From an uncultured Lachnospiraceae bacterium (GTDB lineage: Bacteria > Bacillota > Clostridia > Lachnospirales > Lachnospiraceae), in contig CAJTVT010000004.1 in assembly GCA_910580015.1 (NCBI GenBank), forward strand, positions 33,307-97,306: a DNA stretch of 64,000 bases. Reading direction: 5' to 3'. Of the stretch, positions 28,042 through 36,535 are shown in pieces. A program made the position numbers and the translations under genes. The notes beneath the pieces were generated by a model, which was not told the origin of the DNA, ran no database searches, and was given only the letters and a program-made list of their open reading frames with translations. The number at the start of each line of letters is the position of its first letter. Within the stretch, counting starts at the first letter, position 1.

Positions 28042-28387
28042 AGTAAATGGCAAAAAGATCTATGCGGAGAAAGACAAAGAGGTGAAAACGGCTACTGCTC
28101 CTGGAACTGTAAAATTAAGCAGTGTGAAAAAGAGTGGGAAGAATAAGGCTAAAGTCACCTGGAAGGAGATCCCTGGCGCCAGCGGTTATGAAATCTATAT
28201 GAAAACAGGGACATCCAGTTATAAGAAGATCAAGACAATCACCAAGGGGAAGACAACATCTTATACGAAGACAGGATTGAAAAAGGGGAAAACGTACAGC
28301 TTCCGTGTATGTGCTTATAAAAAGATAGGAAAAGATAGTAAGCTGTATGGAGGAAACAGTAAAGTGAAATCATTAAAACTTCGATAG
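28001..28387 (+). pseudogene. detached C-terminal fibronectin-III part of the surface protein
   Basis: From about codon PYREVNGKK onward this frame continues the fibronectin-III-like domain that is cut off in the preceding frame, then adds a second such domain (VKLSSVKKSGKNKAKVTWKE, YEIYMKTGTSSYKKIKT, YSFRVCAYKKIG). The reading shifts by +1 around 28025-28040, explained by loss of two bases or gain of one. It has no ribosome binding site. Such Lys-rich paired FN3 domains commonly end secreted proteins of gut Clostridia. Confidence 0.8.
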
Positions 28388-28527
28388 CTTTTGTTGGAAG
28401 TGGTATGAAGCGCCAGTCTGTTTCATATCAATGGATCTGCACAGCTCCGTGAGGTATGATTCCTCTTTGCGGCTTGCGATATTTATGGTAGATTTTGTTG
28501 ACCGTGTGTATAACATATGTCTTAAAG

Positions 28528-28562
28528 CAGCGGCAGCTCAGCCTTTGGTTGAGCTGTCGCTG
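28528..28562 (+). terminator. hairpin downstream of the surface protein gene
   Basis: A 13-bp stem (AGCGGCAGCTCA-type arm at 28528-28540 against 28550-28562, one G-T wobble) with a 9-base loop. It is followed by GTGCAATTATTTT rather than a clean T-run. Probable terminator, about 140 bases after the stop. The rest of the 340-base gap holds a palindrome and a promoter, listed separately. Confidence 0.6.
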
Positions 28563-28612
28563 TGCAATTATTTTAAGGATATCCGAACGGAGGTTTTTTG
28601 AGTTCTTTTTAC

Positions 28613-28624
28613 GCTTACGTAAGC
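28613..28624. promoter_or_regulatory. perfect 12-bp palindrome, possible operator
   Basis: GCTTACGTAAGC is a perfect palindrome located 38 bases before the -35 box of the J-domain protein gene. The position suits an activator or repressor site; no regulator can be named. Confidence 0.35.
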
Positions 28625-28661
28625 AGAAAGTTAAAATTCCATTAATATGAAAAATGCAGCA

Positions 28662-28690
28662 TTGCTATTTTGGACAGGATATTGTAGAAT
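28662..28690 (+). promoter_or_regulatory. putative promoter of the J-domain protein gene
   Basis: TTGCTA (28662-28667), 17-base spacer, TAGAAT (28685-28690), 39 bases upstream of the start codon. Confidence 0.5.
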
Positions 28691-28729
28691 ATATAGTCAG
28701 TGGATCGGTATTACAAAGGAGGCAGTGCA

Positions 28730-29221
28730 ATGAATCAGCCGAGACGACAGATGGGAACCGTTAGTCAGGAACCAATGTCGGAAGAGCTTCAGATGAAACT
28801 GCTGCAAAAGGAAAGGCGGGAACTGGCAGAGGAGAGACGCAGATTCAAACGGGAGCAGCAGGAATTTTATCTGCGGCAGGAGATGGAGCGAAAACGTCTG
28901 GCAGAAGAAAATCGGCTATTCCAAATGAAATGGAAGATTTTAGAGGGTGAATTGCAGCGGTTTGCGAAAGAAAAACAGGATATGGAAAGGGAAAAGCAGC
29001 GTTACAGCCGTAAAGCGGAGCGTTACCAGAAAAAACAGGAATCAGAATTTACATCTGAGGCAGAGATGTTTTTTTCTGGTGTAGATAGCGAGCTTGCACT
29101 GAAAAAACGTTATCGGGAACTGATTAAAATTTATCACCCAGATAATATGGCTGGAGATACAAGGACACTGCAAATCATAAATCGGATTTATGATAACTTG
29201 AAAAAACAGTTTACAGCTTAG
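28730..29221 (+). CDS. coiled-coil protein with C-terminal J domain
   Basis: A 163-aa protein. Residues about 15-105 are a highly charged Glu/Arg/Lys/Gln helix predicted to form a coiled coil. The C-terminal 45 residues (KKRYRELIKIYHPDN, then INRIYDNLKKQF) match helices II and III of a J domain, with the HPD motif at H136-P137-D138. It would therefore stimulate a DnaK-type ATPase while the coiled coil binds a client or scaffold. The start at 28730 has AAGGAGG seven bases upstream; an in-frame GTG ten codons earlier lacks one. It lies about 5 kb after the dnaK-dnaJ operon but has its own promoter. The client is unknown. Confidence 0.75.
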   Translation: MNQPRRQMGTVSQEPMSEELQMKLLQKERRELAEERRRFKREQQEFYLRQEMERKRLAEENRLFQMKWKILEGELQRFAKEKQDMEREKQRYSRKAERYQKKQESEFTSEAEMFFSGVDSELALKKRYRELIKIYHPDNMAGDTRTLQIINRIYDNLKKQFTA

Positions 29222-29289
29222 TGTATCATTCCATAGACAGGAAAGCAGACGATGTGGTGAAAGACAAATGGAAAGGAAAGCGTGAATGA

Positions 29290-29317
29290 GAGCGTGTCTG
29301 AACATTCATTCTCGCTC
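29290..29317. repeat. fragment of the MITE-like repeat end
   Basis: Bases 29290-29312 repeat, with two mismatches, the reverse complement of 18394-18416, the right end of the MITE-like element in front of hrcA. Here only this end is present. AGAGCG and CGCTCT at its borders (29289-29294, 29313-29318) form a 6-bp stem. It lies just before the adenylation-enzyme gene. Confidence 0.5.
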
Positions 29318-29338
29318 TAAAATCGTGGGAATTAAAAG

Positions 29339-30874
29339 ATGATAAATGTATTAGAATATTTAGAACAGTCGGCAGAGAAATATCCTGACAAGACAGCTTT
29401 TGCGGATGAGGAAAATTCCTGTACTTGGAGGGAATTAAAAGAACGGGCAGATCGAATTGGTAGTGCCCTGGCAGGCAAAGTCAGACCAAATTCTCCCATT
29501 GCAGTGTGGATGGAAAAAAGTGTGGATGCAGTAGCAGCATTTATGGGAATTGTTTCAGCCGGCTGTTTTTATGTGATGCTGGATACCAAACAACCAGTGC
29601 AGCGTATTGCACAAATATTGGAAACATTGGAACAACCTCTGGTTGTTACCAATCTAAGCGAAGCAAAAATGCTGGACAGCCTAAAGAGAGCAGGGAAGCC
29701 AGAGGAAGGTTTTACAGTACTGAATTTGCAGGAATTAGAGAAAGCAGAAGTATCATATGAAGTGTTGCGTCAGATTCGCAGGCAGAGTTTGGACCTAGAT
29801 CCATTGTATGGGATTTTTACCTCTGGTTCCACAGGAGTTCCAAAAGGTGTGGTGGTTAGCCATCGGTCAGTCATTGATTTTATGAATTATTTTACAGAGA
29901 GTTTTCAGATAACTCAGTGTGATGTGATTGGAAATCAGGCGCCCTTTGATTTTGATGTGTCAGTGAAAGATATTTACAGCGCCCTAAAGACGGGAGCGTC
30001 TGTGGAAATTATTCCCAGACGGATGTTTTCCTTTCCCACCCAACTGTTAGATTATCTGTGTGAGAGGAAGATAACCACCTTGATCTGGGCTGTGTCTGCC
30101 TTGTGTATTCTTAGTGAACTAAAAGGATTTACTTACCGTGTTCCAGATAAGGTAAATAAAGTATTGTTCAGTGGGGAAGTGATGCCAATCCGGCATCTGA
30201 ATACCTGGCGACAGTATCTTCCAAAGGCGATGTTTGTCAATCTCTATGGACCCACGGAGATTACCTGCAATTGTACCTATTATATTGTAAACCGAGAATT
30301 TCAACCAGGAGATACCATTCCAATTGGCGAACCCTTTCCGAATGAGAAGGTATTTCTTCTGGACGAAAAGGATTGTCTGGTGGACAAACCAGGAGAGCGG
30401 GGAGAAATCTGTGTTGGTGGCACAGCCTTGTCTCTTGGGTACTATCAGAATCAGGAACAGACACAGAAAGCTTTTGTCCAGAATCCGTTGAATACCAGAT
30501 TTTTGGAAATGATTTACAGAACAGGGGATTTGGGGTATTATAATGAGCGGGGAGAATTGTGTTATGCTGCCCGAAAGGATTTTCAGATCAAACATATGGG
30601 ACATAGGATTGAGTTGGGTGAGATTGAAACCGCCATGGAACAGGTGGATCAGATTCGTCGAGTGTGCTGTATCTTTGACCAGGAATCCACAAAAATAATC
30701 GCTTTTTATCAGGGAGAGGCAGAGAAGCGAGAGATTGTACGCGCGCTGCGCACATGTATTCCAGCATTTATGATTCCGAATGTATTTTGCAAAAGAGAGC
30801 AGCTACCTCTTACCAAAAATGGCAAGGTGGATCGGGAAGCGTTGAAGATATCATATCAAAAGGAGCAGGAATGA
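29339..30874 (+). CDS. AMP-forming adenylation enzyme (DltA/NRPS A-domain like)
   Basis: A 511-aa ANL-superfamily ligase. Core motifs: TSGSTGVPKG (T161-G166 and beyond), the YGPTEITCNCTYY motif, YRTGDLGYYNERGEL, and the catalytic lysine region PLTKNGKVDREAL near the C-terminus. Single-domain length and similarity of plan to DltA suggest it adenylates an amino or other acid and loads the carrier protein encoded two genes downstream. The specificity pocket cannot be read reliably by eye. It overlaps the next gene by 4 bases (ATGA). No consensus ribosome binding site is evident upstream (the GTGGGAATT stretch is weak). First gene of a cluster with a PLP decarboxylase, carrier protein, MBOAT and SGNH-like protein. 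Confidence 0.85.
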   Translation: MINVLEYLEQSAEKYPDKTAFADEENSCTWRELKERADRIGSALAGKVRPNSPIAVWMEKSVDAVAAFMGIVSAGCFYVMLDTKQPVQRIAQILETLEQPLVVTNLSEAKMLDSLKRAGKPEEGFTVLNLQELEKAEVSYEVLRQIRRQSLDLDPLYGIFTSGSTGVPKGVVVSHRSVIDFMNYFTESFQITQCDVIGNQAPFDFDVSVKDIYSALKTGASVEIIPRRMFSFPTQLLDYLCERKITTLIWAVSALCILSELKGFTYRVPDKVNKVLFSGEVMPIRHLNTWRQYLPKAMFVNLYGPTEITCNCTYYIVNREFQPGDTIPIGEPFPNEKVFLLDEKDCLVDKPGERGEICVGGTALSLGYYQNQEQTQKAFVQNPLNTRFLEMIYRTGDLGYYNERGELCYAARKDFQIKHMGHRIELGEIETAMEQVDQIRRVCCIFDQESTKIIAFYQGEAEKREIVRALRTCIPAFMIPNVFCKREQLPLTKNGKVDREALKISYQKEQE

Positions 30875-32061
30875 AAGCGCAGGAGATACAAAATATAATA
30901 CAAAATATATCCACACCTGCCTATGTATTTGATTTGGACACACTTAGGCAGCGGGTCGGGACCATACAGAAGATGTTAAAGAGAGAAAATATTGGATTGT
31001 GCTATGCGATGAAGGCAAATCCGTTTCTTGTAGGCGCACTCAGTGATTTGGCAGATAGGTTTGAGGTGTGTTCTCCAGGGGAATTTCGAATCTGTGAGCG
31101 AGAGCAACTTCCTATGGACAAGCTGGTGATATCTGGCGTCAATAAGGAGCGCAAGGATATTTTAAGGATGGTAACTTCTTACCAGGGACAGGGAATTTTT
31201 ACCGTGGAATCTTTGGAACAGTTAAATCTATTGGCAGAGTGTGCCAGAGAGACAGAGAAGGATCTAAAGATTTTAGTTCGAATTAGCAGCGGGAATCAAT
31301 TTGGCGTGGATTTTGAACAGGTCAAGCATATTTTTGAGACAGGTAAGAAGGGTGGATATCCGAAGCTGCGGTTTCAGGGGATTCAGTATTATTCTGGTAC
31401 ACAGAAGAAGCTTAAAAAGATTCAAAAAGAACTGCAAAAGCTAGAAGCATGGATTCAGGAATTGGAAGATCTTGGAATCAAAGTGCCAGAATTGGAGTAT
31501 GGTCCAGGATTTTATGTGCCTTATTTCCAGTCAGAGCCAGAGGAGGATATGGAGGGAATGATGCGAGAGTTTTGTGCGTGTCTTTCTGAGATAAAGTTTT
31601 CTGGAAGAGTCACACTGGAGTTGGGAAGATTTCTCACGGCGGACTGCGGCAGTTTTTTTACAACTCTTGTGGATCACAAAGAGACAGATGGTCAGAACTA
31701 TGGGATTGTGGATGGAGGAATTCATCATTTAAATTATTATGGGCAGGTAATGGCTATGAAGCTTCCCTATGTACAACATATCTCGCGGGGCAGGAAGATA
31801 AGCCAGAATGCAAAGGAGTGGACTATCTGTGGTTCTCTGTGTACAACAGCAGATGTAATCGTAAGACAGCTTCCCTTGGTAGGAGCGCAGATAGGAGACG
31901 TTCTGGTTTTTGAAAGGACAGGAGCCTATTCAATGATGGAGGGCATGAATTTGTTTTTGAGCAGAGATCTTCCCCAGGTGTTATTTTGGTCAAAGGAGCA
32001 TGGCATTGAGGTGGTGCGAAAAGCACTGGGAACAGACACATTCAACAGTTGTATGCCATAG
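30871..32061 (+). CDS. PLP-dependent decarboxylase-like protein (fold III, LysA/ornithine decarboxylase type)
   Basis: A 396-aa protein of the alanine-racemase-fold decarboxylase family. The PLP lysine is K48 in CYAMKANP; FEVCSPGEF, the HxG/GGG-type barrel strands, ELGRFLTADCG, and the C-terminal motif CGSLCTTADVI (equivalent of the active-site CxxxD of diaminopimelate decarboxylase) follow. The combination of an AMP-forming ligase, a PLP decarboxylase and a carrier protein is also known from exosortase-A-associated loci, where both enzymes have their own families. It may make the amine or modified amino acid that is activated here; true diaminopimelate decarboxylation is less likely given the neighbours. 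The start overlaps the adenylation gene and has AGGAG upstream. Confidence 0.82.
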   Translation: MKAQEIQNIIQNISTPAYVFDLDTLRQRVGTIQKMLKRENIGLCYAMKANPFLVGALSDLADRFEVCSPGEFRICEREQLPMDKLVISGVNKERKDILRMVTSYQGQGIFTVESLEQLNLLAECARETEKDLKILVRISSGNQFGVDFEQVKHIFETGKKGGYPKLRFQGIQYYSGTQKKLKKIQKELQKLEAWIQELEDLGIKVPELEYGPGFYVPYFQSEPEEDMEGMMREFCACLSEIKFSGRVTLELGRFLTADCGSFFTTLVDHKETDGQNYGIVDGGIHHLNYYGQVMAMKLPYVQHISRGRKISQNAKEWTICGSLCTTADVIVRQLPLVGAQIGDVLVFERTGAYSMMEGMNLFLSRDLPQVLFWSKEHGIEVVRKALGTDTFNSCMP

Positions 32062-32091
32062 AAAATACGAATTAAGAAAGGAAATAGTATT

Positions 32092-32331
32092 ATGAAGAAA
32101 TTAATTGAGATTTTAGAAGACGTTCAGCCAGATGTAAACTATAGGACATGTGAGACATTGATTGATGATGGGATCTTGGATTCCTTTGCCATTCTTTCCA
32201 TTATCAGTGAGTTGCAGGACGAATTTGAAGTTACGATTACGCCTTCATTGGTAATTCCAGAGAATTTTAATTCAGCTAAAGCATTGTGGGCTATGATAGA
32301 AAGGTTGCAGGCAGCCAAGGCGGAGATGTAA
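32092..32331 (+). CDS. acyl/aminoacyl carrier protein (DltC-like)
   Basis: A 79-aa carrier protein. S31 in DDGILDSFAILSII is the expected phosphopantetheine attachment site, with the DSx context typical of DltC-type carriers (LDSF). The rest is an acidic four-helix protein of normal length. It probably carries the thioester formed by the adenylation enzyme two genes upstream and presents it to the MBOAT protein, whose gene begins 1 base after this stop. Confidence 0.9.
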   Translation: MKKLIEILEDVQPDVNYRTCETLIDDGILDSFAILSIISELQDEFEVTITPSLVIPENFNSAKALWAMIERLQAAKAEM

Positions 32332-32332
32332 T

Positions 32333-33865
32333 ATGTCATTGATATCAATGGAATTTCTGCTGTTTGTGATAGCAGCGGCAGCAGGATATTATTGGATTCC
32401 CAAGAAATTTCAGTGGATATGGCTTTTATTGTTCAGTTATGTGTATTATGTCAGTGGAGGAATTAAGGCCACATGTTTTCTGATATTTACGACGGTGACC
32501 ACCTGGTATGCGGGAATTTTATTGGAATCCTTGACCCAAAATGAGTCTGATAGGAACAAGCGTAAGCGCCGAAAAAAAGGTGTGCTTGTGACTACGTTGC
32601 TGTTGAATTTTGGCGTGCTTGGTGTACTGAAATATACGAATTTTGCACTTGCCACCTTTCATATGGTGTTAGGGACAGGACACAGAGAGGTCAGCCTCCT
32701 ACTGCCCTTAGGGATTTCATTTTATACCTTTCAGTCTATGGGGTATCTTCTGGATGTTTATTGGGAGAGAACGAGAGCAGAACATCATTTTTTGAGGTTT
32801 GCTCTGTTCGTATCCTTTTTTCCGCAAATTCTGCAAGGGCCCATTGGCCGATTTGATCGATTGGCCAGGCAGCTCTATGAATCCCACAGCTTTGATTTAA
32901 AGAGAGTACAGCTTAGTTTGCTTCGGATTTTATGGGGATATTTTAAGAAGATGGTCATTGCCGATAATGCGGTTATTTTTGTAGATGCGATCTTTCAGGA
33001 ACCAGAAGCCTACTCTGGGATTTGTATTGTGGGAGTGTTGGCCTACAGCATTCAGCTCTATTGTGATTTTTCAGGGGGTATGGATGTGGTGATAGGGATT
33101 GCGGGACTGTTTGGGATTGAGCTTGATGAGAATTTTAAGCGTCCATATTTTGCGGTGTCTATCACAGATTTTTGGCATCGCTGGCATATTACTCTGGGGA
33201 CCTGGATGAAAGATTATGTGTTCTATCCGGTGTCCCTGTCTGGTTGGATGAAGCATTTTTCTAAATTTGCCAAAAATATATTCGGTAAAAAGACAGGTCG
33301 TGTCCTTCCAATCTGTCTGGCCAACATAGTTGTATTTTTGGTGGTAGGTGTCTGGCATGGCGCTGCTTGGAAATTCATTGTCTATGGCTTGTATAATGGT
33401 TTGATCATCGCTTTTAGTGGATTGATGGCGCCGCAATACCGGAAGTGGAAGGAAGCACTTCATCTGTCGGAACACAGTGTGGGGTTTCATCTGTTTCAAA
33501 TTATACGGACATTTCTGCTGGTAAATATCAGTTGGTTTTTTGACCGTGCAGATGATTTGGAGACAGCATTTCGTATGATGGGTTATGCCGTTACGAGATT
33601 TGATTTGTCCCAGATTTTTCAGATTCAAATTGGAGAGGCAAGCGGCACAGAATATACAATGTTATTTCTTTTTGTAATTTTGGCAGGATGTTTCCTTGTA
33701 TTTCTCGTAAGTTTGCTTCAAGAACAGGGTAGAGATTTGATAGGTTTTTATGAGAGGCGGCACTGGTTGGTAAAGTGTGTGGTTATGGCAGGTTTGATTT
33801 TGATGCTTCCCTTGTTAGGACAGCCAGCAGGAGAAGCAGGAGGATTTATTTATGCGCAGTTTTAA
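32333..33865 (+). CDS. MBOAT family membrane acyltransferase (DltB-like)
   Basis: A 510-aa polytopic membrane protein with about ten or more hydrophobic helices. Conserved MBOAT landmarks: PLGISFYTFQSMGYLLDVY, the FWHRWHITLGTWMKDYVFYP segment (H282), and the catalytic His H342 in VGVWHGAAWKF. In DltB and in alginate O-acetylation proteins this fold passes an acyl group across the membrane to a surface polymer. The neighbouring carrier protein suggests an aminoacyl or acyl donor in the cytosol and a cell-wall or teichoic-type acceptor outside. The stop lies 14 bases inside the next gene. Confidence 0.93.
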   Translation: MSLISMEFLLFVIAAAAGYYWIPKKFQWIWLLLFSYVYYVSGGIKATCFLIFTTVTTWYAGILLESLTQNESDRNKRKRRKKGVLVTTLLLNFGVLGVLKYTNFALATFHMVLGTGHREVSLLLPLGISFYTFQSMGYLLDVYWERTRAEHHFLRFALFVSFFPQILQGPIGRFDRLARQLYESHSFDLKRVQLSLLRILWGYFKKMVIADNAVIFVDAIFQEPEAYSGICIVGVLAYSIQLYCDFSGGMDVVIGIAGLFGIELDENFKRPYFAVSITDFWHRWHITLGTWMKDYVFYPVSLSGWMKHFSKFAKNIFGKKTGRVLPICLANIVVFLVVGVWHGAAWKFIVYGLYNGLIIAFSGLMAPQYRKWKEALHLSEHSVGFHLFQIIRTFLLVNISWFFDRADDLETAFRMMGYAVTRFDLSQIFQIQIGEASGTEYTMLFLFVILAGCFLVFLVSLLQEQGRDLIGFYERRHWLVKCVVMAGLILMLPLLGQPAGEAGGFIYAQF

Positions 33866-34826
33866 GAGAGTCATTCTGTCGGTTTTTTGTCTGTTGTTTA
33901 TATTGGCAGCGGCAAATACGGTTTTGAATTATGCATTGATTCCTTACAGTTATGTGAGAATTATGATGCATCAGATCACCACAGAGAACTATGATACAGT
34001 TTTATTGGGCACTTCCCATGGGTTAAATGGGATCAGCCCTAAAATTTTGGAGGAACAGACAGGAGAAAAAACTATAAATCTCTGTTTGGGTGGAGAATAC
34101 CCAAGAGACGCCTATTATCTGCTGCGGCAGGTTTGTAAGAAAAAGTTGCCCAAAAAAGTAGTCTATGAGCTGGATCCTGGATATTGGTGTACCAAGGAGG
34201 GACAACGAGGAGATTTCAACCGGATTTATTATGAAATGCCTTGGTCAGAGGTGAAGTTTGAGTATTTTGTCAATAAAATGTTGAAGCTGGATTTTCGTGC
34301 TACGTTGTTTCCGTGGTTCTATTACCGAGGTCAGTTAAAAAACACAGCTAAGATCATTTCCTGTAAGCAGAGCAAGGATTACAAAAATTTTGGCGTTCAG
34401 GCTTTTGATACTGGAGGACAAAAATTTTCAGATGGTTTTTTGAAAAATTTTCCAGTATCTGGACCTAAGGAAGAGAAAGATCTGGTTCTTTGGGATAAGA
34501 AAAATAAAAATAAAGATTCTTTTCAGTATTTTGAAAAGCTTGCGACATTTTGTCAGAAGCATCATGTAAAGCTTGTGGTGGCGGTTTTGCCGGTGCCCAG
34601 GGAAACTCTGCAAAAGTACCAAAAGAAGTACCAGGAATCCGATGCATATTTTCGCACGTATATGAAAAAATATGGTATTCCATTTTGGAACTACAATCAT
34701 CCAGACAGACAAATAGAAGACTTTGATTACAGTCTTGATGCTTTTACAGATTATGAAGGGCATATGAATATGGAACAAGCAGAAGATTTTAGTGTCAGAC
34801 TGGCACAGGATTTGAAAAGTCTCTAA
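33852..34826 (+). CDS. SGNH/DltD-like membrane-anchored protein
   Basis: A 324-aa protein with one N-terminal transmembrane segment (about residues 7-28) and an extracellular SGNH-hydrolase-like domain. VLLGTSHGLNGI places the expected nucleophile at S55; ELDPGYW and the terminal D-x-x-GHMN (EGHMNMEQ) fit the remaining catalytic block. Such proteins accompany MBOAT acyltransferases (DltD with DltB; AlgX/AlgJ with AlgI) and finish transfer onto the polymer. It overlaps the MBOAT gene by 14 bases and ends 12 bases before prmA, so the cluster may read through into the conserved prmA-rsmE pair. Confidence 0.78.
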   Translation: MRSFKRVILSVFCLLFILAAANTVLNYALIPYSYVRIMMHQITTENYDTVLLGTSHGLNGISPKILEEQTGEKTINLCLGGEYPRDAYYLLRQVCKKKLPKKVVYELDPGYWCTKEGQRGDFNRIYYEMPWSEVKFEYFVNKMLKLDFRATLFPWFYYRGQLKNTAKIISCKQSKDYKNFGVQAFDTGGQKFSDGFLKNFPVSGPKEEKDLVLWDKKNKNKDSFQYFEKLATFCQKHHVKLVVAVLPVPRETLQKYQKKYQESDAYFRTYMKKYGIPFWNYNHPDRQIEDFDYSLDAFTDYEGHMNMEQAEDFSVRLAQDLKSL

Positions 34827-34838
34827 ACGGAGGAAATT

Positions 34839-35786
34839 ATGAAGTGGAAAAAATATACGATCCAGAGTACCACCCAGGCAGAAGATTTTATTAGTAGTAT
34901 GCTTGCAGATTTGGGAGTGGAAGGAGTACAGATTGAGGATTTCGTGCCCTTGTCTGCCGAAGATAAGGAGAAAATGTATATTGATATTTTACCTGAGCTT
35001 CCGCCAGATGAAGGGATCGCATATATCAGTTTCTTTTTGGAGGCAGACAGAGAACAGGAAGAACTTCTCATGCAGGTAAGGCAAGAATTGGAAGAGCTGC
35101 GGACCTTTGTAGACATTGGGAGCGGGGAGATGACCCAGGGAGAGACAGAGGATCAGGATTGGATTAATAACTGGAAACAGTATTTCAAGGCGTTTACCAT
35201 TGAAAATATTCTTATCAAGCCTACTTGGGAATCTCTGCCCCTGGAGGAACATTACCGCTGTGTGGTTGAAATTGATCCAGGAACTTCCTTTGGGACTGGA
35301 AAACATGAGACGACACAGCTTTGCATTCGTCAGATCTGTAAATATATGAAACCCCAGGATCGGGTGTTGGATGTGGGCTGCGGCAGCGGGATTTTGTCGG
35401 TGGTCAGCTTAAAGCTAGGTGCAGGAAGCGTGGTCGGGACAGACATCGATCCAGTGTGTATGCAGGCAACAGCAGACAATATGAAAGTCAATGGATTATC
35501 CATGGAACAGGGAAAATTTTATCATGGGAATCTGATTGACGATATCAGCCTTCAGAAAAAGGTGGGCGGAGAGTATGATATTGTGGTTGCAAATATTCTG
35601 GCAGATATTATCATTCCTTTGACTCCGGTGATTCCAGGATGTCTCAAAAAGGGAGGAATTTATATCACCAGTGGTATTATCAACTTTAAAGAGGAGGCAG
35701 TGAAGCAGGCCATCCAGGAAGCCGGGCTTGAGATATTGGAAATCAGCCGTCAGGGGGAATGGGTTAGCATCACCGCCAGAAAGTAG
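34839..35786 (+). CDS. prmA: ribosomal protein L11 methyltransferase
   Basis: A 315-aa SAM-dependent methyltransferase that trimethylates ribosomal protein L11. The N-terminal substrate-binding domain is followed by DPGTSFGTGKHETTQLC and motif I VLDVGCGSGILSV, then VVANILADIII, the PrmA NxxA-type motif, and the final EWVSITARK. CGGAGG precedes the ATG. In Bacillus this gene (yqeT) follows dnaJ directly; here about 11 kb lies between. Confidence 0.95.
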   Translation: MKWKKYTIQSTTQAEDFISSMLADLGVEGVQIEDFVPLSAEDKEKMYIDILPELPPDEGIAYISFFLEADREQEELLMQVRQELEELRTFVDIGSGEMTQGETEDQDWINNWKQYFKAFTIENILIKPTWESLPLEEHYRCVVEIDPGTSFGTGKHETTQLCIRQICKYMKPQDRVLDVGCGSGILSVVSLKLGAGSVVGTDIDPVCMQATADNMKVNGLSMEQGKFYHGNLIDDISLQKKVGGEYDIVVANILADIIIPLTPVIPGCLKKGGIYITSGIINFKEEAVKQAIQEAGLEILEISRQGEWVSITARK

Positions 35787-35799
35787 GCAGGGAAGAGAT

Positions 35800-36531
35800 A
35801 TGTTTCAATTTTTTGTAGAGCCAGCGCAGATTCAGGGTGGGAAAGTATTTATCACTGGTGGTGATGTAAACCATATAAAAAATGTGCTTCGGATGCGGAT
35901 TGGGGAACGGGTGCGCATCAGCGATGACGGGGACAGAGATTTTTATTGCAGCATCCTAGAACTAGAACAAGAACAGATTATTTTGCAGATTCTTGAGGAG
36001 GCAGAGGACACAGAGCTGTCTGTAAAGATTACTTTGTTTCAGGGACTTCCCAAGGGGGACAAGATGGAGCTGGTGATTCAAAAAGCGGTGGAACTTGGAG
36101 TCTCAGAGATTATTCCAGTTGCTATGAAAAACTGTGTGGTAAAGTTGGATGAGAAGAAAGCCAAAGCCAAGCAGACCAGATGGCAAGCCATTGCAGAGAG
36201 TGCAGCGAAACAGGCGAAGCGCAGTATCATTCCAAGGATAGGGCAAGTTATGACGTTTCAGGAGGCGGCAGCGTATGCCAAGAATTTAAATGTGCGTCTG
36301 TTGCCCTATGAAAATCAACGAGGCATGGCTCATACTCGACAAATAATGGAAAGCATAAAAAAGGACAGTACCGTCGGGATTTTTATTGGACCAGAAGGGG
36401 GATATGACTCTTCGGAGATTAATTTGGTAAAAGATGAGATGGAGATGATTTCTTTGGGCAACCGCATCCTGCGCACAGAGACGGCTGGAATTTGCGCAGT
36501 TTCTATGTTGGTTTATGCCCTGGAGGATTAG
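35800..36531 (+). CDS. rsmE: 16S rRNA (uracil1498-N3)-methyltransferase
   Basis: A 243-aa SPOUT-class methyltransferase. An N-terminal PUA-like domain (HIKNVLRMRIGERVRISD) precedes the knot domain with KGDKMELVIQKAVELGV, ESAAKQAKRS, FIGPEGGYDSSEI and LGNRILRTETAGI. The start at 35800 with GGAAGAG upstream is preferred over an in-frame start inside prmA. Second gene of the conserved yqeT-yqeU pair. Confidence 0.95.
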   Translation: MFQFFVEPAQIQGGKVFITGGDVNHIKNVLRMRIGERVRISDDGDRDFYCSILELEQEQIILQILEEAEDTELSVKITLFQGLPKGDKMELVIQKAVELGVSEIIPVAMKNCVVKLDEKKAKAKQTRWQAIAESAAKQAKRSIIPRIGQVMTFQEAAAYAKNLNVRLLPYENQRGMAHTRQIMESIKKDSTVGIFIGPEGGYDSSEINLVKDEMEMISLGNRILRTETAGICAVSMLVYALED

Positions 36532-36535
36532 ACAG

